A stretch of 52,435 nt of DNA from Pseudomonadota bacterium (lineage in GTDB: Bacteria > Pseudomonadota > Gammaproteobacteria > Xanthomonadales > Xanthomonadaceae): positions 1-52,435 of the forward strand of contig JAFEBV010000018.1 in NCBI GenBank assembly GCA_018242485.1, written 5' to 3'. This document shows positions 10,641 through 18,937 of the stretch, piece by piece. The notes under the pieces are model-generated. The model was not told the DNA's origin, made no database searches, and saw only the letters and a program-made list of their open reading frames with translations. Made by a program: the position numbers and the translations under genes. Within the stretch, counting starts at the first letter, position 1; every line of letters begins with the position of its first letter.

Positions 10641-12131
10641 ATGGAAACGTTCTACTGGTACGACCTCGAAACTTTCGGCAAGGATCCGAAACGCAGCCGC
10701 ATCGCGCAGTTCGCCGGGTTGCGCACCGACGAGGATCTCAATCCCCTCGGCGAACCGCTGGTGCTGTACTGTCAGCCCGCCGACGACCTGCTGCCCTCGC
10801 CCGAGGCCACGCTGGTCACCGGCATCACTCCGCAACACGCGCTGCGCGAGGGCCTGCGCGAGGCCGATTTCATGCGTCAGGTGCTGGACGAACTCGCGCT
10901 GCCGCATACCTGCACCACCGGTTACAACTCGCTGCGCTTCGACGACGAGTTCATCCGCTACGGCGCATGGCGCAATTTCCACGACCCGTATTCGCATACC
11001 TGGCGCAACGGCAACTCGCGCTGGGATCTGCTCGACGTGATGCGGCTGGCGCATGCGCTGCGCCCCGACGGCATCGTCTGGCCGCAGCGTGCCGCACCTG
11101 AACGTGCCGATGCCGCGGGCGCAGGCAGCGCAGTAACGACCGAGGAAAGCGCAACCAGCTTCAAACTCACCGACCTGACCGCCGCCAACGACATCGGTCA
11201 TGAATCCGCGCACGATGCGCTGTCCGACGTGCGCGCCTTGGTGGAGGTCGCGCGCCTGCTCAAGCGCGCGCAGCCGCGGCTGTTCGACTACGCCCTGAAG
11301 CTGCGCGACAAGCGTTACGCCGGCGACCTGCTCGACGTGGCTTCGATGCAGCCCGTCCTGCACATCTCCGGCAAGTATCCGGCGACGCGCCACAACGCCG
11401 CGCTGGTGGCGCCGATCTGCCGACACCCGTCGATCGAGACCCGCGTGATCGTGCTCGATCTCGACACCGATCCGCAGGCGCTGCTCGATCTGGACCCCGC
11501 CGACATCGCCGACCGCCTGTATACGCCGGCACGCGATCTGCCCGAGGGCGAGACACGGATCGCGCTGAAGGAAATCCATCTCAACCGTTGTCCGATGCTG
11601 GTCGAACTCAAATCCCTGCGTGCGGTCGATTACGAGCGATTGCGGATCGATCCCGATCTGGCGCAGCGACGGGCGCAGAAGCTGCGCGACACACCCGGCC
11701 TCGCCACCAAGGTGCGTGCGGTGTACGCGCAAGCACGCGGCCCGCGCGCGGACGACGATGTGGACACCGCCCTGTACGCAGGATTCGTGCCGGAGTCCGA
11801 CCAGCGCCTGTTCCCGCAGATCCGCGCCGCCGCACCCGAATCGCTGCCGGCTTTCGCTGCACGCTTGCGCGATGCGCGTTTGCCGGAATTGCTGCTGCGC
11901 TATCAGGCGCGCAACTGGCCCGAGTCGCTGGATGCGCAACAGCGGCAGCGCTGGGACGATCAACGCCGGCAGCGGCTGGAACACGATGCCGGGCTATCCG
12001 AATTCAGTTTCGATACCCACGCCGACCGCGTCGCCGCGCTGCGCGCGATCCACGCCGAGGATGGGCGCGTGCAGGTTCTGCTCGATGCGCTCGACGACTG
12101 GCGCGCGGGCATCCAACGCAGTCTGTCGTGA
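10641..12131 (+). CDS. sbcB: Exodeoxyribonuclease I
   Basis: The 496-residue protein matches exonuclease I in length and order: a DEDD 3'-5' exonuclease domain, with ExoI motif WYDLETFG giving Asp8 and Glu10, TGYNSLRFDDEFIRY near residue 97 and HDALSDVRALVEVA near residue 190. These are followed by the SH3-like and helical ExoI-specific regions. It degrades single-stranded DNA 3' to 5' and acts in mismatch repair and recombination. It starts 6 bp after kmo, so it is probably co-transcribed although functionally unrelated. Confidence 0.95.
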   Translation: METFYWYDLETFGKDPKRSRIAQFAGLRTDEDLNPLGEPLVLYCQPADDLLPSPEATLVTGITPQHALREGLREADFMRQVLDELALPHTCTTGYNSLRFDDEFIRYGAWRNFHDPYSHTWRNGNSRWDLLDVMRLAHALRPDGIVWPQRAAPERADAAGAGSAVTTEESATSFKLTDLTAANDIGHESAHDALSDVRALVEVARLLKRAQPRLFDYALKLRDKRYAGDLLDVASMQPVLHISGKYPATRHNAALVAPICRHPSIETRVIVLDLDTDPQALLDLDPADIADRLYTPARDLPEGETRIALKEIHLNRCPMLVELKSLRAVDYERLRIDPDLAQRRAQKLRDTPGLATKVRAVYAQARGPRADDDVDTALYAGFVPESDQRLFPQIRAAAPESLPAFAARLRDARLPELLLRYQARNWPESLDAQQRQRWDDQRRQRLEHDAGLSEFSFDTHADRVAALRAIHAEDGRVQVLLDALDDWRAGIQRSLS

Positions 12132-12143
12132 GGATCCATCGCC

Positions 12144-12866
12144 ATGGCTATTTACTTCACCGACAAGACCTTCAAGTTCCAGCGCGCGCTGGCGAAGCAC
12201 AACGATCGCGAATGGTTCCACGCGCACAAGGCCGATTACGAGGAACACCTGCGCCAGCCCTTCCTGCGCCTGATTGCGGATTTGCAAGCGCCGCTGGCGA
12301 CGATCAGCACGCACTACCGCGCCGACCCCAAGCCGGTCGGCGGCTCGCTGTTCCGCATCCACCGCGATACCCGCTACAGCAACGACAAGACGCCGTACAA
12401 GACCTGGGCCGGCGCGCGGTTCTATCACGAGCGCATCAAGGTGGCGGCGACTGAAGCGACCTTGCAACGACACGGCCCCGGCATCGAGGCACCGTCCTTT
12501 TACCTGCACATCGCTCCCGACGACTGCTTCCTCGGTGGCGGTATCTGGCATCCGGAAGCTACGACGCAAAGGCGCATCCGCGACTTCATCGTCGAAAACC
12601 CGGAAAGCTGGAAGAAGGCCGTACGCTCGCCCGCATTCCGCCGCAAGTACCAAATGCACGACGAATCCCTCACCCGCGCACCACGCGGCTATCCACCCGA
12701 TCACGAACTGCTCGACGACCTCAAGCGCAAGAACTTCGTGGCGATGGCCGCGCTCGACGATTCCACCATCACCGGCCCGCGACTGTTGAAAACGGTGTCC
12801 GACGGCCTGCGCGGCTGCGCGCCGCTGGTGGACTACCTGTGCGCGGCGCTGGATTTGCCGTTCTGA
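12144..12866 (+). CDS. DUF2461 (TIGR02453) family protein
   Basis: The 240-residue protein matches the DUF2461 family through its N-terminal block (YFTDKTFKFQRALAKHNDREWFHAHKADYE), RIHRDTRYSNDKTPYKTWAGARFYHE, and FYLHIAPDDCFLGGGIWHPE. No enzymatic activity is established for the family, and no signal peptide or membrane segment is visible. It follows sbcB by 12 bp and is probably in the same transcript. A G-rich repeat tract starts 9 bp after its stop. Confidence 0.88.
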   Translation: MAIYFTDKTFKFQRALAKHNDREWFHAHKADYEEHLRQPFLRLIADLQAPLATISTHYRADPKPVGGSLFRIHRDTRYSNDKTPYKTWAGARFYHERIKVAATEATLQRHGPGIEAPSFYLHIAPDDCFLGGGIWHPEATTQRRIRDFIVENPESWKKAVRSPAFRRKYQMHDESLTRAPRGYPPDHELLDDLKRKNFVAMAALDDSTITGPRLLKTVSDGLRGCAPLVDYLCAALDLPF

Positions 12867-12874
12867 TGCTTTCA

Positions 12875-12905
12875 GGGAATGGGGAATGGTGAATAGGGAA
12901 TGGGG
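12875..12905 (+). repeat. G-rich GGGAAT tract after the DUF2461 gene
   Basis: Runs of three to five G separated by AAT or similar spacers (GGGAATGGGGAATGG, then AGGGAATGGGGG) lie downstream of the stop. A related GGGGACT tract follows pepP at 41454-41491. The arrangement is compatible with G-quadruplex formation, which is an inference. Confidence 0.55.
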
Positions 12906-13031
12906 GCTGCGGAGGCAGGATGCCGGAGCGAACGGCGGAACCGGCCCAAAGGTTGGCGCACTGGAGCGCGCCGTAATCGGGAACAGGAACAGCGATCAGG
13001 CCCGCATCCCGCGACTTCGGTTGTACTCACG

Positions 13032-14189
13032 ATGACGCCCCGCCAACGCTTCCTCTATGCGCAGTACTACTTCTGGTACTACGCCGCGGTCGGCGCCTAC
13101 ACGCCCTACGTCGGGCGCTGGGTGGTTTCGCTCGGGCACGGCGGATTCATGGCCAGCGCGATGATCGGGTTGTGGTACGCCTCGCGCATCGCCGGGCCGC
13201 CGGGATGGAACGCGCTGACCTCGCGCAGTACGCGCCCGGGGATGTGGCTGGTGTACGGCAGCGCGCTGGGCCTGTTGACGTTCGCCTTCTTCACGATCAC
13301 CCGCCACACCCTGCCCCTGCTGGCGGTGATGGCGGCGTTCGGCTTGTTCTACAACGCCCTGCTGCCGCAGTTCGAGGCGATGACGCTCACTGCGCTGGGC
13401 GCCGACAGCCACGCTTACGGGCGCATCCGTCTGTGGGGATCGCTGGGTTTTCTGATCGTCGCCGGCAGCTATGGCTGGCTGCTCGATCGCTTGGGCGATG
13501 CGGCGTTTCCGTGGCTGTGCCTGCCGCTGCTGGTCGCCGCCGTGCTCGCAGCGTGGCCGCATCGCGACGATCGTCCGCCAGTACCTTCGGTCGTCTCCAC
13601 GACCGCAGACGGACACCTGTGGAAACGCCCTGGAGTGCGTCGTTTCCTGTTGGTGGCATTGCTCGCGCAAGCCGGTTTCGGCACCTTCTACGTGTTCTAC
13701 ACCCTGCACATGCAGGCACACGGCCACGACGGCCTGCACGTGGGCATCCTGTGGGCGATCGGGGTGCTGGCCGAGATCGTGATGTTCTGGTTCGCACCCG
13801 GCCTGCTCGCACGTTACGGCGCACCACGCCTGCTCGGCCTGAGCCTGGCCAGCGGCGCGCTGCGCTGGGCGGTGGTCGCGCTGTGGCCGGCATCGTTCGC
13901 GTTGATGGCGGCCGCGCAGCTCAGCCACGCGCTCGGCTTCGCGATCTTCCAGTCCTGTTTGATGCGAATGATGGCGGCGTATTTCCCGGGCCCTCGCGCC
14001 GGCGTCGGGCAGAGTCTGCTGTACGGCTTCAGTTCCGGCTTCGGCGGCGTGCTCGGCGCGATCGCCGCCGCGGTACTGTGGCACTACGGACGCGGGCAGT
14101 GGGCCTTCCTCGGCGGCAGCGCGCTGACCGCGCTGGCGTGGGCGATCCACGCCCTGCGGCGCACAGATCGCGGGCAAGCAGTCCGCTGA
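13032..14189 (+). CDS. MFS transporter (HcaT/3-phenylpropionate-permease-like)
   Basis: The 385-residue protein has about 12 hydrophobic segments and resembles the MFS_1-like/PPP family. The N-terminus reads FLYAQYYFWYYAAVGAYTPY, and there is LYGFSSGFGGVLGAIAAAVLW near the end. The frame begins at 12900, but that extension is polar repeat-derived sequence, so ATG 13032 is preferred. Related proteins carry small carboxylates or sugars; the substrate cannot be read here. The next gene encodes an ornithine-cyclodeaminase-like dehydrogenase, and an AMP ligase lies convergently beyond it, so export or import of an amino-acid-derived metabolite is possible. Confidence 0.82.
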   Translation: MTPRQRFLYAQYYFWYYAAVGAYTPYVGRWVVSLGHGGFMASAMIGLWYASRIAGPPGWNALTSRSTRPGMWLVYGSALGLLTFAFFTITRHTLPLLAVMAAFGLFYNALLPQFEAMTLTALGADSHAYGRIRLWGSLGFLIVAGSYGWLLDRLGDAAFPWLCLPLLVAAVLAAWPHRDDRPPVPSVVSTTADGHLWKRPGVRRFLLVALLAQAGFGTFYVFYTLHMQAHGHDGLHVGILWAIGVLAEIVMFWFAPGLLARYGAPRLLGLSLASGALRWAVVALWPASFALMAAAQLSHALGFAIFQSCLMRMMAAYFPGPRAGVGQSLLYGFSSGFGGVLGAIAAAVLWHYGRGQWAFLGGSALTALAWAIHALRRTDRGQAVR

Positions 14190-14299
14190 TTGCGTACACG
14201 CAAGGCGGCATGCGAATGGACCCATCGATGGCGGCGCCGGGCTATCCTGATGCGGGCGACCCGCGAACGGATCGTCCGCCCTCCCAGAACCCCATCACC

Positions 14300-15295
14300 A
14301 TGCCCGACCTCGGCCCAGACTTGCCACCCTTCCTGTCCGCAAGCCCGGAGCCGTGCGAGATCTGGACCGATGCGCGGGTTCATGCACACTTGATGCACGC
14401 GCCACGCGCCTATCTCGACTACATCGATGGCGCGTTCGAACGAATGGCGCACGGTAGGTTTCAGGTGGATCTCACGCCCAAGCAGGTGCTGACCGACAGA
14501 CACGGCGACGGCGATTTCCGCGTCATGCCCTGTGTCAGCGAGGCCGATGGCGTGGTGTGCAAGACGGTCAAGATCGTCGGCACCAATCTGCGGCGGCGTA
14601 CCGTCCCCGACCAGATCACCGTCGGTCGCGCCTTCGTGATGGATGCGCACGAGAACTTCATCAGCCACACCGTCGATGCCTGTCTGCTGTCATCGGCGCG
14701 CACCGGTGCCTGCGCGGTGACTGCCATCCGCCGCCTGCGCCCGTGCACCGAGATCCTCGCACTGTTCGGTTGCGGCAAGGTCGGCTTCTATACCGCAGTG
14801 TTTGCGCTCGCGGGTCTCGGCGTGCGGCGGCTGCTGCTGGCCGACACCAGGCCGGAGCTAGCCCATGCGCTCGCCGCGCATCTGTCCCAGTGGAACCCGG
14901 AGGTGTCCATCGAGGCGGTTGCCACGGACTCGGCCTTGGCCGCGCCGGTGCTGGTGCTGGCCACCACCAGCCGCACGCCCGTGGTCGCCCCCGGCGACAC
15001 GGCGGCAGGCTTGGTCGTCAGCCTCGGCGCCGATGCCGACGACCAGTCCGAACTCGATCCTGGCTGGGCTTGCGCCCCGGACACCACGATCTACGCCGAC
15101 ACGCTGGATTGCCTGCGTTTCGGCGACGTGCGGGCCTGGATCGCCAGCGGCATGTTGCCTGCCGAGCGCATCCGCGAACTGCTGGATGCATACCGCCAGC
15201 CGCCGTCCCTATCTGGGCGCACCGTGTTCGTCTCCACCGGTTCAGCGTTGTTCGACAATCTGACTTTGCGCTACCTGCTCCTCCATCCCGGTTGA
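14300..15295 (+). CDS. Ornithine cyclodeaminase/mu-crystallin family dehydrogenase
   Basis: The 331-residue protein has the two-domain layout of the ornithine cyclodeaminase/mu-crystallin family. The substrate-domain part includes KTVKIVGTN and SSARTGACAVTAIRRL, with the conserved Arg-Thr-Gly. A Rossmann segment follows (ILALFGCGKVGFYTAVFAL, GxGxxG-like, near residue 155). Family members use NAD(P) to act on amino acids or imines (proline formation, SbnB-type opine cleavage, ketimine reduction). The exact substrate is not evident. Start ATG 14300 (MPDLGPDLP) is chosen; ATG 14210 is an alternative that adds 30 polar residues. The stop is 15 bp from the convergent stop of the AMP-ligase gene. 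Confidence 0.82.
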   Translation: MPDLGPDLPPFLSASPEPCEIWTDARVHAHLMHAPRAYLDYIDGAFERMAHGRFQVDLTPKQVLTDRHGDGDFRVMPCVSEADGVVCKTVKIVGTNLRRRTVPDQITVGRAFVMDAHENFISHTVDACLLSSARTGACAVTAIRRLRPCTEILALFGCGKVGFYTAVFALAGLGVRRLLLADTRPELAHALAAHLSQWNPEVSIEAVATDSALAAPVLVLATTSRTPVVAPGDTAAGLVVSLGADADDQSELDPGWACAPDTTIYADTLDCLRFGDVRAWIASGMLPAERIRELLDAYRQPPSLSGRTVFVSTGSALFDNLTLRYLLLHPG

Positions 15296-15310
15296 GCGGC
15301 GACACGCGCG

Positions 15311-16660
15311 TCATCCGGCTACGTGCGAGACGAAATCCTCGTACTTGCAGTTTGGCCCGGGCTCGATGCGATCGACGAAGCTGAAGTCGATCAGGAACGG
15401 GTATCCGAAACGTTCGATCAACATGCCACGCAGGGCTTCGATCTCGGCTTTCGTTGCTGCTCGCGCGACGACCACGCGGGCCTCGATCCGTTCCGGAGTG
15501 TGCTGGATCAACTGGAACTGGCGCACCGCCGGGCAGGCCTCGACCCACAGCTCGCCGGGAAAGCTCGGCCAGTGCCGGCGGCCATCGGGAACGACCAGCA
15601 TGTTGCGCTGACGGCCGACGATTCGTTCGAGAACTGGCAAGCCGCGCCCGCAGGGGCAAGCCGAACCGGCCACCGCGAAGTCGCGCAGGCGATAACGGAT
15701 CAGCGGCATCGCGAAGTTGTGCAAGGTGGTGACGACGATGCTGCCGGTCTCGCCGGGCCTGCAGGGGATGCCTGCGGGGTCGAGCACCTCGACCAGCAGG
15801 TTCTCGGCCTGCACGTGGTAATGCGGGTAATCGGGGCACTGCAGGGCGATGACGCCAGCCTCCTCGGCACTGTAGATATCCGTGACCGGAACATCCCAGG
15901 CCTGCCGGCACAGCTCACGCACATCCGGGCGCAGCATTTCGCCGAAGGTACGTGTCTCGCGCAGCTCCGGCAGCCGGATCTCGCGCTCGATCGAGCGCTT
16001 GGCCAGCGCACGCAGGTTCGATGGGTGGGTGATCAGATAGCTGGGGGCTTCGGCTCGCAGCCAATCGAGTTGGGTGTCGATATCCTCGTGGATGCCGAGC
16101 AGACTCATCGGCCCGGTCGGCAACACTTCCGCGAAGAGATCCCAACCTGCCTGCCTGCCGCGTTCGAGCTTGGTGCGGATCGCGGCATGGCGCGCGGCAA
16201 AGTCCCGCCGATGCCAGAGATGATCGCGCAGCGACAGGACTTGCCAGAAGAAGCTCGTGACCTCACTGCCCAGCACCCGGATCGGCCGACCACTGGAACC
16301 CGACGAGCCGTACTCGAGGGTTCGCCCATGCGATGGCGGCAAGCGCGAACTCTTGAGTGCTTCGAAGTGTTCCTGCACATCCGTGCGCTCGAGGATCGGC
16401 AGGCGAAGCCACGCCGCTTCATCCAGCCGATCCGGGTCGAGCCCGGCCAGCCGTTCGCGATGGAACGGCACGCTCGCCATGGCATGGCGCAACAGCACGG
16501 CGATCTGCGCGAACTGGCGCTTGCGCAAATCCGCGGGCGGCAACCACTGCGATTGCTCCAGTTCGAACTGCATTGCCAGCAAGGTGGCTGCGCGCGGCGA
16601 CGGTGCCGGCGGCCAAACGATGCCTTCGATACAACTGGGTGGCAGCAATTCCCGTGTCAT
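15311..16660 (-). CDS. PaaK-like adenylate-forming (acyl-CoA ligase) family protein
   Basis: About 449 residues. The protein resembles phenylacetate-CoA ligase-like enzymes: the P-loop-like LEYGSSGSSGRPIRV near residue 117, a cluster DIYSAEEAGVIALQCP, and RYRLRDFAVAGSACPCGRGLPVLERIVGR typical of PaaK relatives. Such enzymes activate a carboxylate with ATP and pass it to CoA or another acceptor. ATG 16660 follows a good purine-rich stretch (GGGGTGAAGGGA). ATG 16690 is an alternative, and the frame is open further up to 16837. It faces the ornithine-cyclodeaminase-like gene tail to tail. Substrate unknown. Confidence 0.8.
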   Translation of the reverse strand: MTRELLPPSCIEGIVWPPAPSPRAATLLAMQFELEQSQWLPPADLRKRQFAQIAVLLRHAMASVPFHRERLAGLDPDRLDEAAWLRLPILERTDVQEHFEALKSSRLPPSHGRTLEYGSSGSSGRPIRVLGSEVTSFFWQVLSLRDHLWHRRDFAARHAAIRTKLERGRQAGWDLFAEVLPTGPMSLLGIHEDIDTQLDWLRAEAPSYLITHPSNLRALAKRSIEREIRLPELRETRTFGEMLRPDVRELCRQAWDVPVTDIYSAEEAGVIALQCPDYPHYHVQAENLLVEVLDPAGIPCRPGETGSIVVTTLHNFAMPLIRYRLRDFAVAGSACPCGRGLPVLERIVGRQRNMLVVPDGRRHWPSFPGELWVEACPAVRQFQLIQHTPERIEARVVVARAATKAEIEALRGMLIERFGYPFLIDFSFVDRIEPGPNCKYEDFVSHVAG

Positions 16661-16863
16661 TCCCTTCACCCCTGCATGCTCGTCCAACATGACTGCCCTT
16701 GCGGTCGCAATGCCCGATCGCAATGCCCGATCGCTCCAACGAGGCAGTCTACCGTCCCGCCGATCGCTTGCAGACGACCCTTCGACGAATGCGGCGCAGG
16801 TTCGAACTACACTGCCCACACGCCTGTACCATCGCAACCATTCGCTCTGCGAGCCTGATCGCC

Positions 16864-17625
16864 ATGCGCCGCACTCCGATCTTCAACCTGACCTTCATCC
16901 TGAACCTGTCGTTTGTCACGGCCTTGCATGCGGCCGCTGCAACATCTGTGGTTCCGGTGGTGCAGCCTGTTTCCGCAAACCGCACGAGCGATGCCAGCAC
17001 AAGCACACCAGCCGCGCGCACGATCATCCTCGTCCGCCACGGCAACTACGTCGATGACGATGCGATCCCCGACATGCCCGGCCCGCATCTTTCGCCGCTG
17101 GGCGTGGCGCAGGCGTATCTGGCCGGTGCGCGGCTGGCGGGATTGCCGGTGCATTTCGACGAACTGCTGGTCAGCCCGATGCAGCGCGCGCGCGATACCG
17201 CGGCGGCGATCGACGGCAGTTTTCCCGGTCGCACCTTCACCGTCGTGGACGATCTGGCCGAATGCACGCCGCCGACGCGCCGCGTCGAAGTCGCCGCGCA
17301 TGAAAAGCCCGCCGACATGGCCGCCTGCGCGGCGCGGCTGGATCGGGTGTTCGCGAGATATTTCGTGCCCGCCCACGGGCACGAGGAAACCGAACTGTTG
17401 GTCTGCCACGGCAACGTGATCCGCTATCTCGTCACCCGCGCCATGGGCGTGGATACCAAGGCGTGGCTGGAGATGTCGGTCGGCAACGCCAGCATCACCA
17501 CCATCCGCGTCGAGGCCGATGGCCGTTACAAGGTGATCGCGGTGGGCGATGTGGGGCACATTCCGCCGAACCTGCGCAGCGGGGCCACCGGCGATCCGCC
17601 GCACGATCTGGCGATTCCGAGATAG
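16864..17625 (+). CDS. Secreted histidine phosphatase family protein
   Basis: The 253-residue protein has a signal-like N-terminus (MRRTPIFNLTFILNLSFVTALHAAA). The histidine phosphatase domain follows: ILVRHGNY with the phospho-accepting His near residue 59, SPMQRARDTA, and the second catalytic His in LLVCHGNVIRYLV near residue 182. It resembles PGAM5-like phosphatases. The frame is open upstream to 16699, but ATG 16864 places the hydrophobic leader at the N-terminus. It is transcribed divergently from the PaaK-like gene. The substrate is unknown, and an exported location is inferred from the leader. Confidence 0.83.
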   Translation: MRRTPIFNLTFILNLSFVTALHAAAATSVVPVVQPVSANRTSDASTSTPAARTIILVRHGNYVDDDAIPDMPGPHLSPLGVAQAYLAGARLAGLPVHFDELLVSPMQRARDTAAAIDGSFPGRTFTVVDDLAECTPPTRRVEVAAHEKPADMAACAARLDRVFARYFVPAHGHEETELLVCHGNVIRYLVTRAMGVDTKAWLEMSVGNASITTIRVEADGRYKVIAVGDVGHIPPNLRSGATGDPPHDLAIPR

Positions 17626-17749
17626 CTTGATCTCAGGAACGCAAGGGCACGGTGCGGTTTGGAAATCACGATCAGGATTCCGTGCGGGCGGCGGCAAGGC
17701 AAGCCTGTCGGCGCCCCCTGCAACCCAGGGAAGCTTGCACGGGAGATGC

Positions 17750-17800
17750 GTCCCTCATCCGGCGCTGCGCGCCACCTTCCCCCGGCGGGGGAAGGGAAAT
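17750..17800. repeat. REP-like repeat
   Basis: CCCTCATCCGGCGCTGCGCGCC followed by ACCTTCCCCCGGCGGGGGAAGG belongs to the same family as the copies at 83-125 and 31143-31264. It lies between the convergent phosphatase and 5'-nucleotidase genes. Confidence 0.7.
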
Positions 17801-17841
17801 GCAGAATCTTTCCTCGGGAAAAATCACCGTCGCGGCATCGC

Positions 17842-18759
17842 CTACTCGTTCGCCACCCCGTGCGGCACATGCCCGGCGGCGACGTGCAGGCGCGCGCTGT
17901 CGATGTTGTGGCGCGAGTCGTCGAAGAAGATGTCGGCACCGAAAGCCTGCAGGAACGGGCCCTTGTCGCGGCCGCCGAGGAACAACGCCTCGTCCAGGCG
18001 CACGCCCCATTCGCGCAGGGTGAGGATCACCCGCTTGTGCGCCGGCGCCGAACGTGCGGTGACCAGCGCGGTGCGGATCGGCGAATCGTCGGCGGGGAAA
18101 GCTTGCTGCAATCGCTGCAAGGCGGCGAGAAAGCCCTTGAACGGCCCGCCGGACATCGGCGTGTGCGCCAGTTCGGCCTCGTTGCGCGAAAACGCGTCCA
18201 GCCCCTGTTCGTTGGCGATGCGCTGCGACTCGTCGCCGAAGATCACCGCGTCGCCGTCGAAGGCGATGCGCAGTTGCGGGTGCGGTGGCGATGCGGTCGG
18301 CGCGTCGCCCTCGCGCGAAGGCAGGATGGTCGCCGCGGCGATGCCGCGCTCGAGCGCGCGCCGCACCGACTCGGGATTGGCCGACAGGAACAGATGCGCG
18401 CCGAACGGCTCGATGTAGGGGTCGGTCGGCTCGCCGGCGGTGAACACCGCGCGCACGATGCCCAATCCGTAATGCTCGATGGAGTTGAAGATGCGCAGGC
18501 CGGTGTCGCTGGAATTGCGCGACAGCAAGATCACCTCGGCGCGCGGCGCATCGTCGGATGCACCGGCGTTCAACGCCGCCAGCTTGCGCACCAGCCCGAA
18601 GGCGATCCCAGGCCGCAGCACGTCGTTCTCGCGCGAACGCTGGAACTGCGCGTAGGCGCGCACGCCGTCGCGCTCGAACACACCGTGGCTGTCCTCCAGA
18701 TCGAACAACGCGCGCGAGGTGATGGCGACGGTCAGGTGGCCGGGTGCTTCGGTGTCCAT
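17842..18759 (-). CDS. 5'-nucleotidase (PF06189-type)
   Basis: The 305-residue protein matches the cytosolic 5'-nucleotidase family PF06189: LTVAITSRALFDLEDSHGVFE at the N-terminus, VILLSRNSSDTGLRIFNSIEHYGLGI, RIAFDGDAVIFGDESQRI, the lysine in TARSAPAHKRVI, and DIFFDDSRHNI near the end, consistent with a HAD-like phosphatase fold. It is expected to dephosphorylate nucleoside monophosphates. The frame extends to 19074, but the segment before ATG 18759 overlaps the divergent sulfotransferase gene, so the short start is chosen. The C-terminus, HGVANE, is complete. Confidence 0.87.
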   Translation of the reverse strand: MDTEAPGHLTVAITSRALFDLEDSHGVFERDGVRAYAQFQRSRENDVLRPGIAFGLVRKLAALNAGASDDAPRAEVILLSRNSSDTGLRIFNSIEHYGLGIVRAVFTAGEPTDPYIEPFGAHLFLSANPESVRRALERGIAAATILPSREGDAPTASPPHPQLRIAFDGDAVIFGDESQRIANEQGLDAFSRNEAELAHTPMSGGPFKGFLAALQRLQQAFPADDSPIRTALVTARSAPAHKRVILTLREWGVRLDEALFLGGRDKGPFLQAFGADIFFDDSRHNIDSARLHVAAGHVPHGVANE

Positions 18760-18937
18760 GTGCACAGTATTCACGATGACGACTCGCCCGGCGAGCCGCA
18801 ACGTCTGGATGCGCGCCAATTCCCGCCCCGACCGAAGCGCGCGGGGAGAGGAATCCCTAACACCGGGAATGCTCCAATCGCGCGACTCACACGACGACGG
18901 CTGCGCGCATGCGACACGACGCGAGCCACCACAGCCG

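Noticed and set aside
13172..14299. Long N-terminal extension of the ornithine-cyclodeaminase-like frame
   Set aside because: It overlaps the MFS transporter gene in another frame and is Arg-rich without similarity; the conserved protein starts at 14300.
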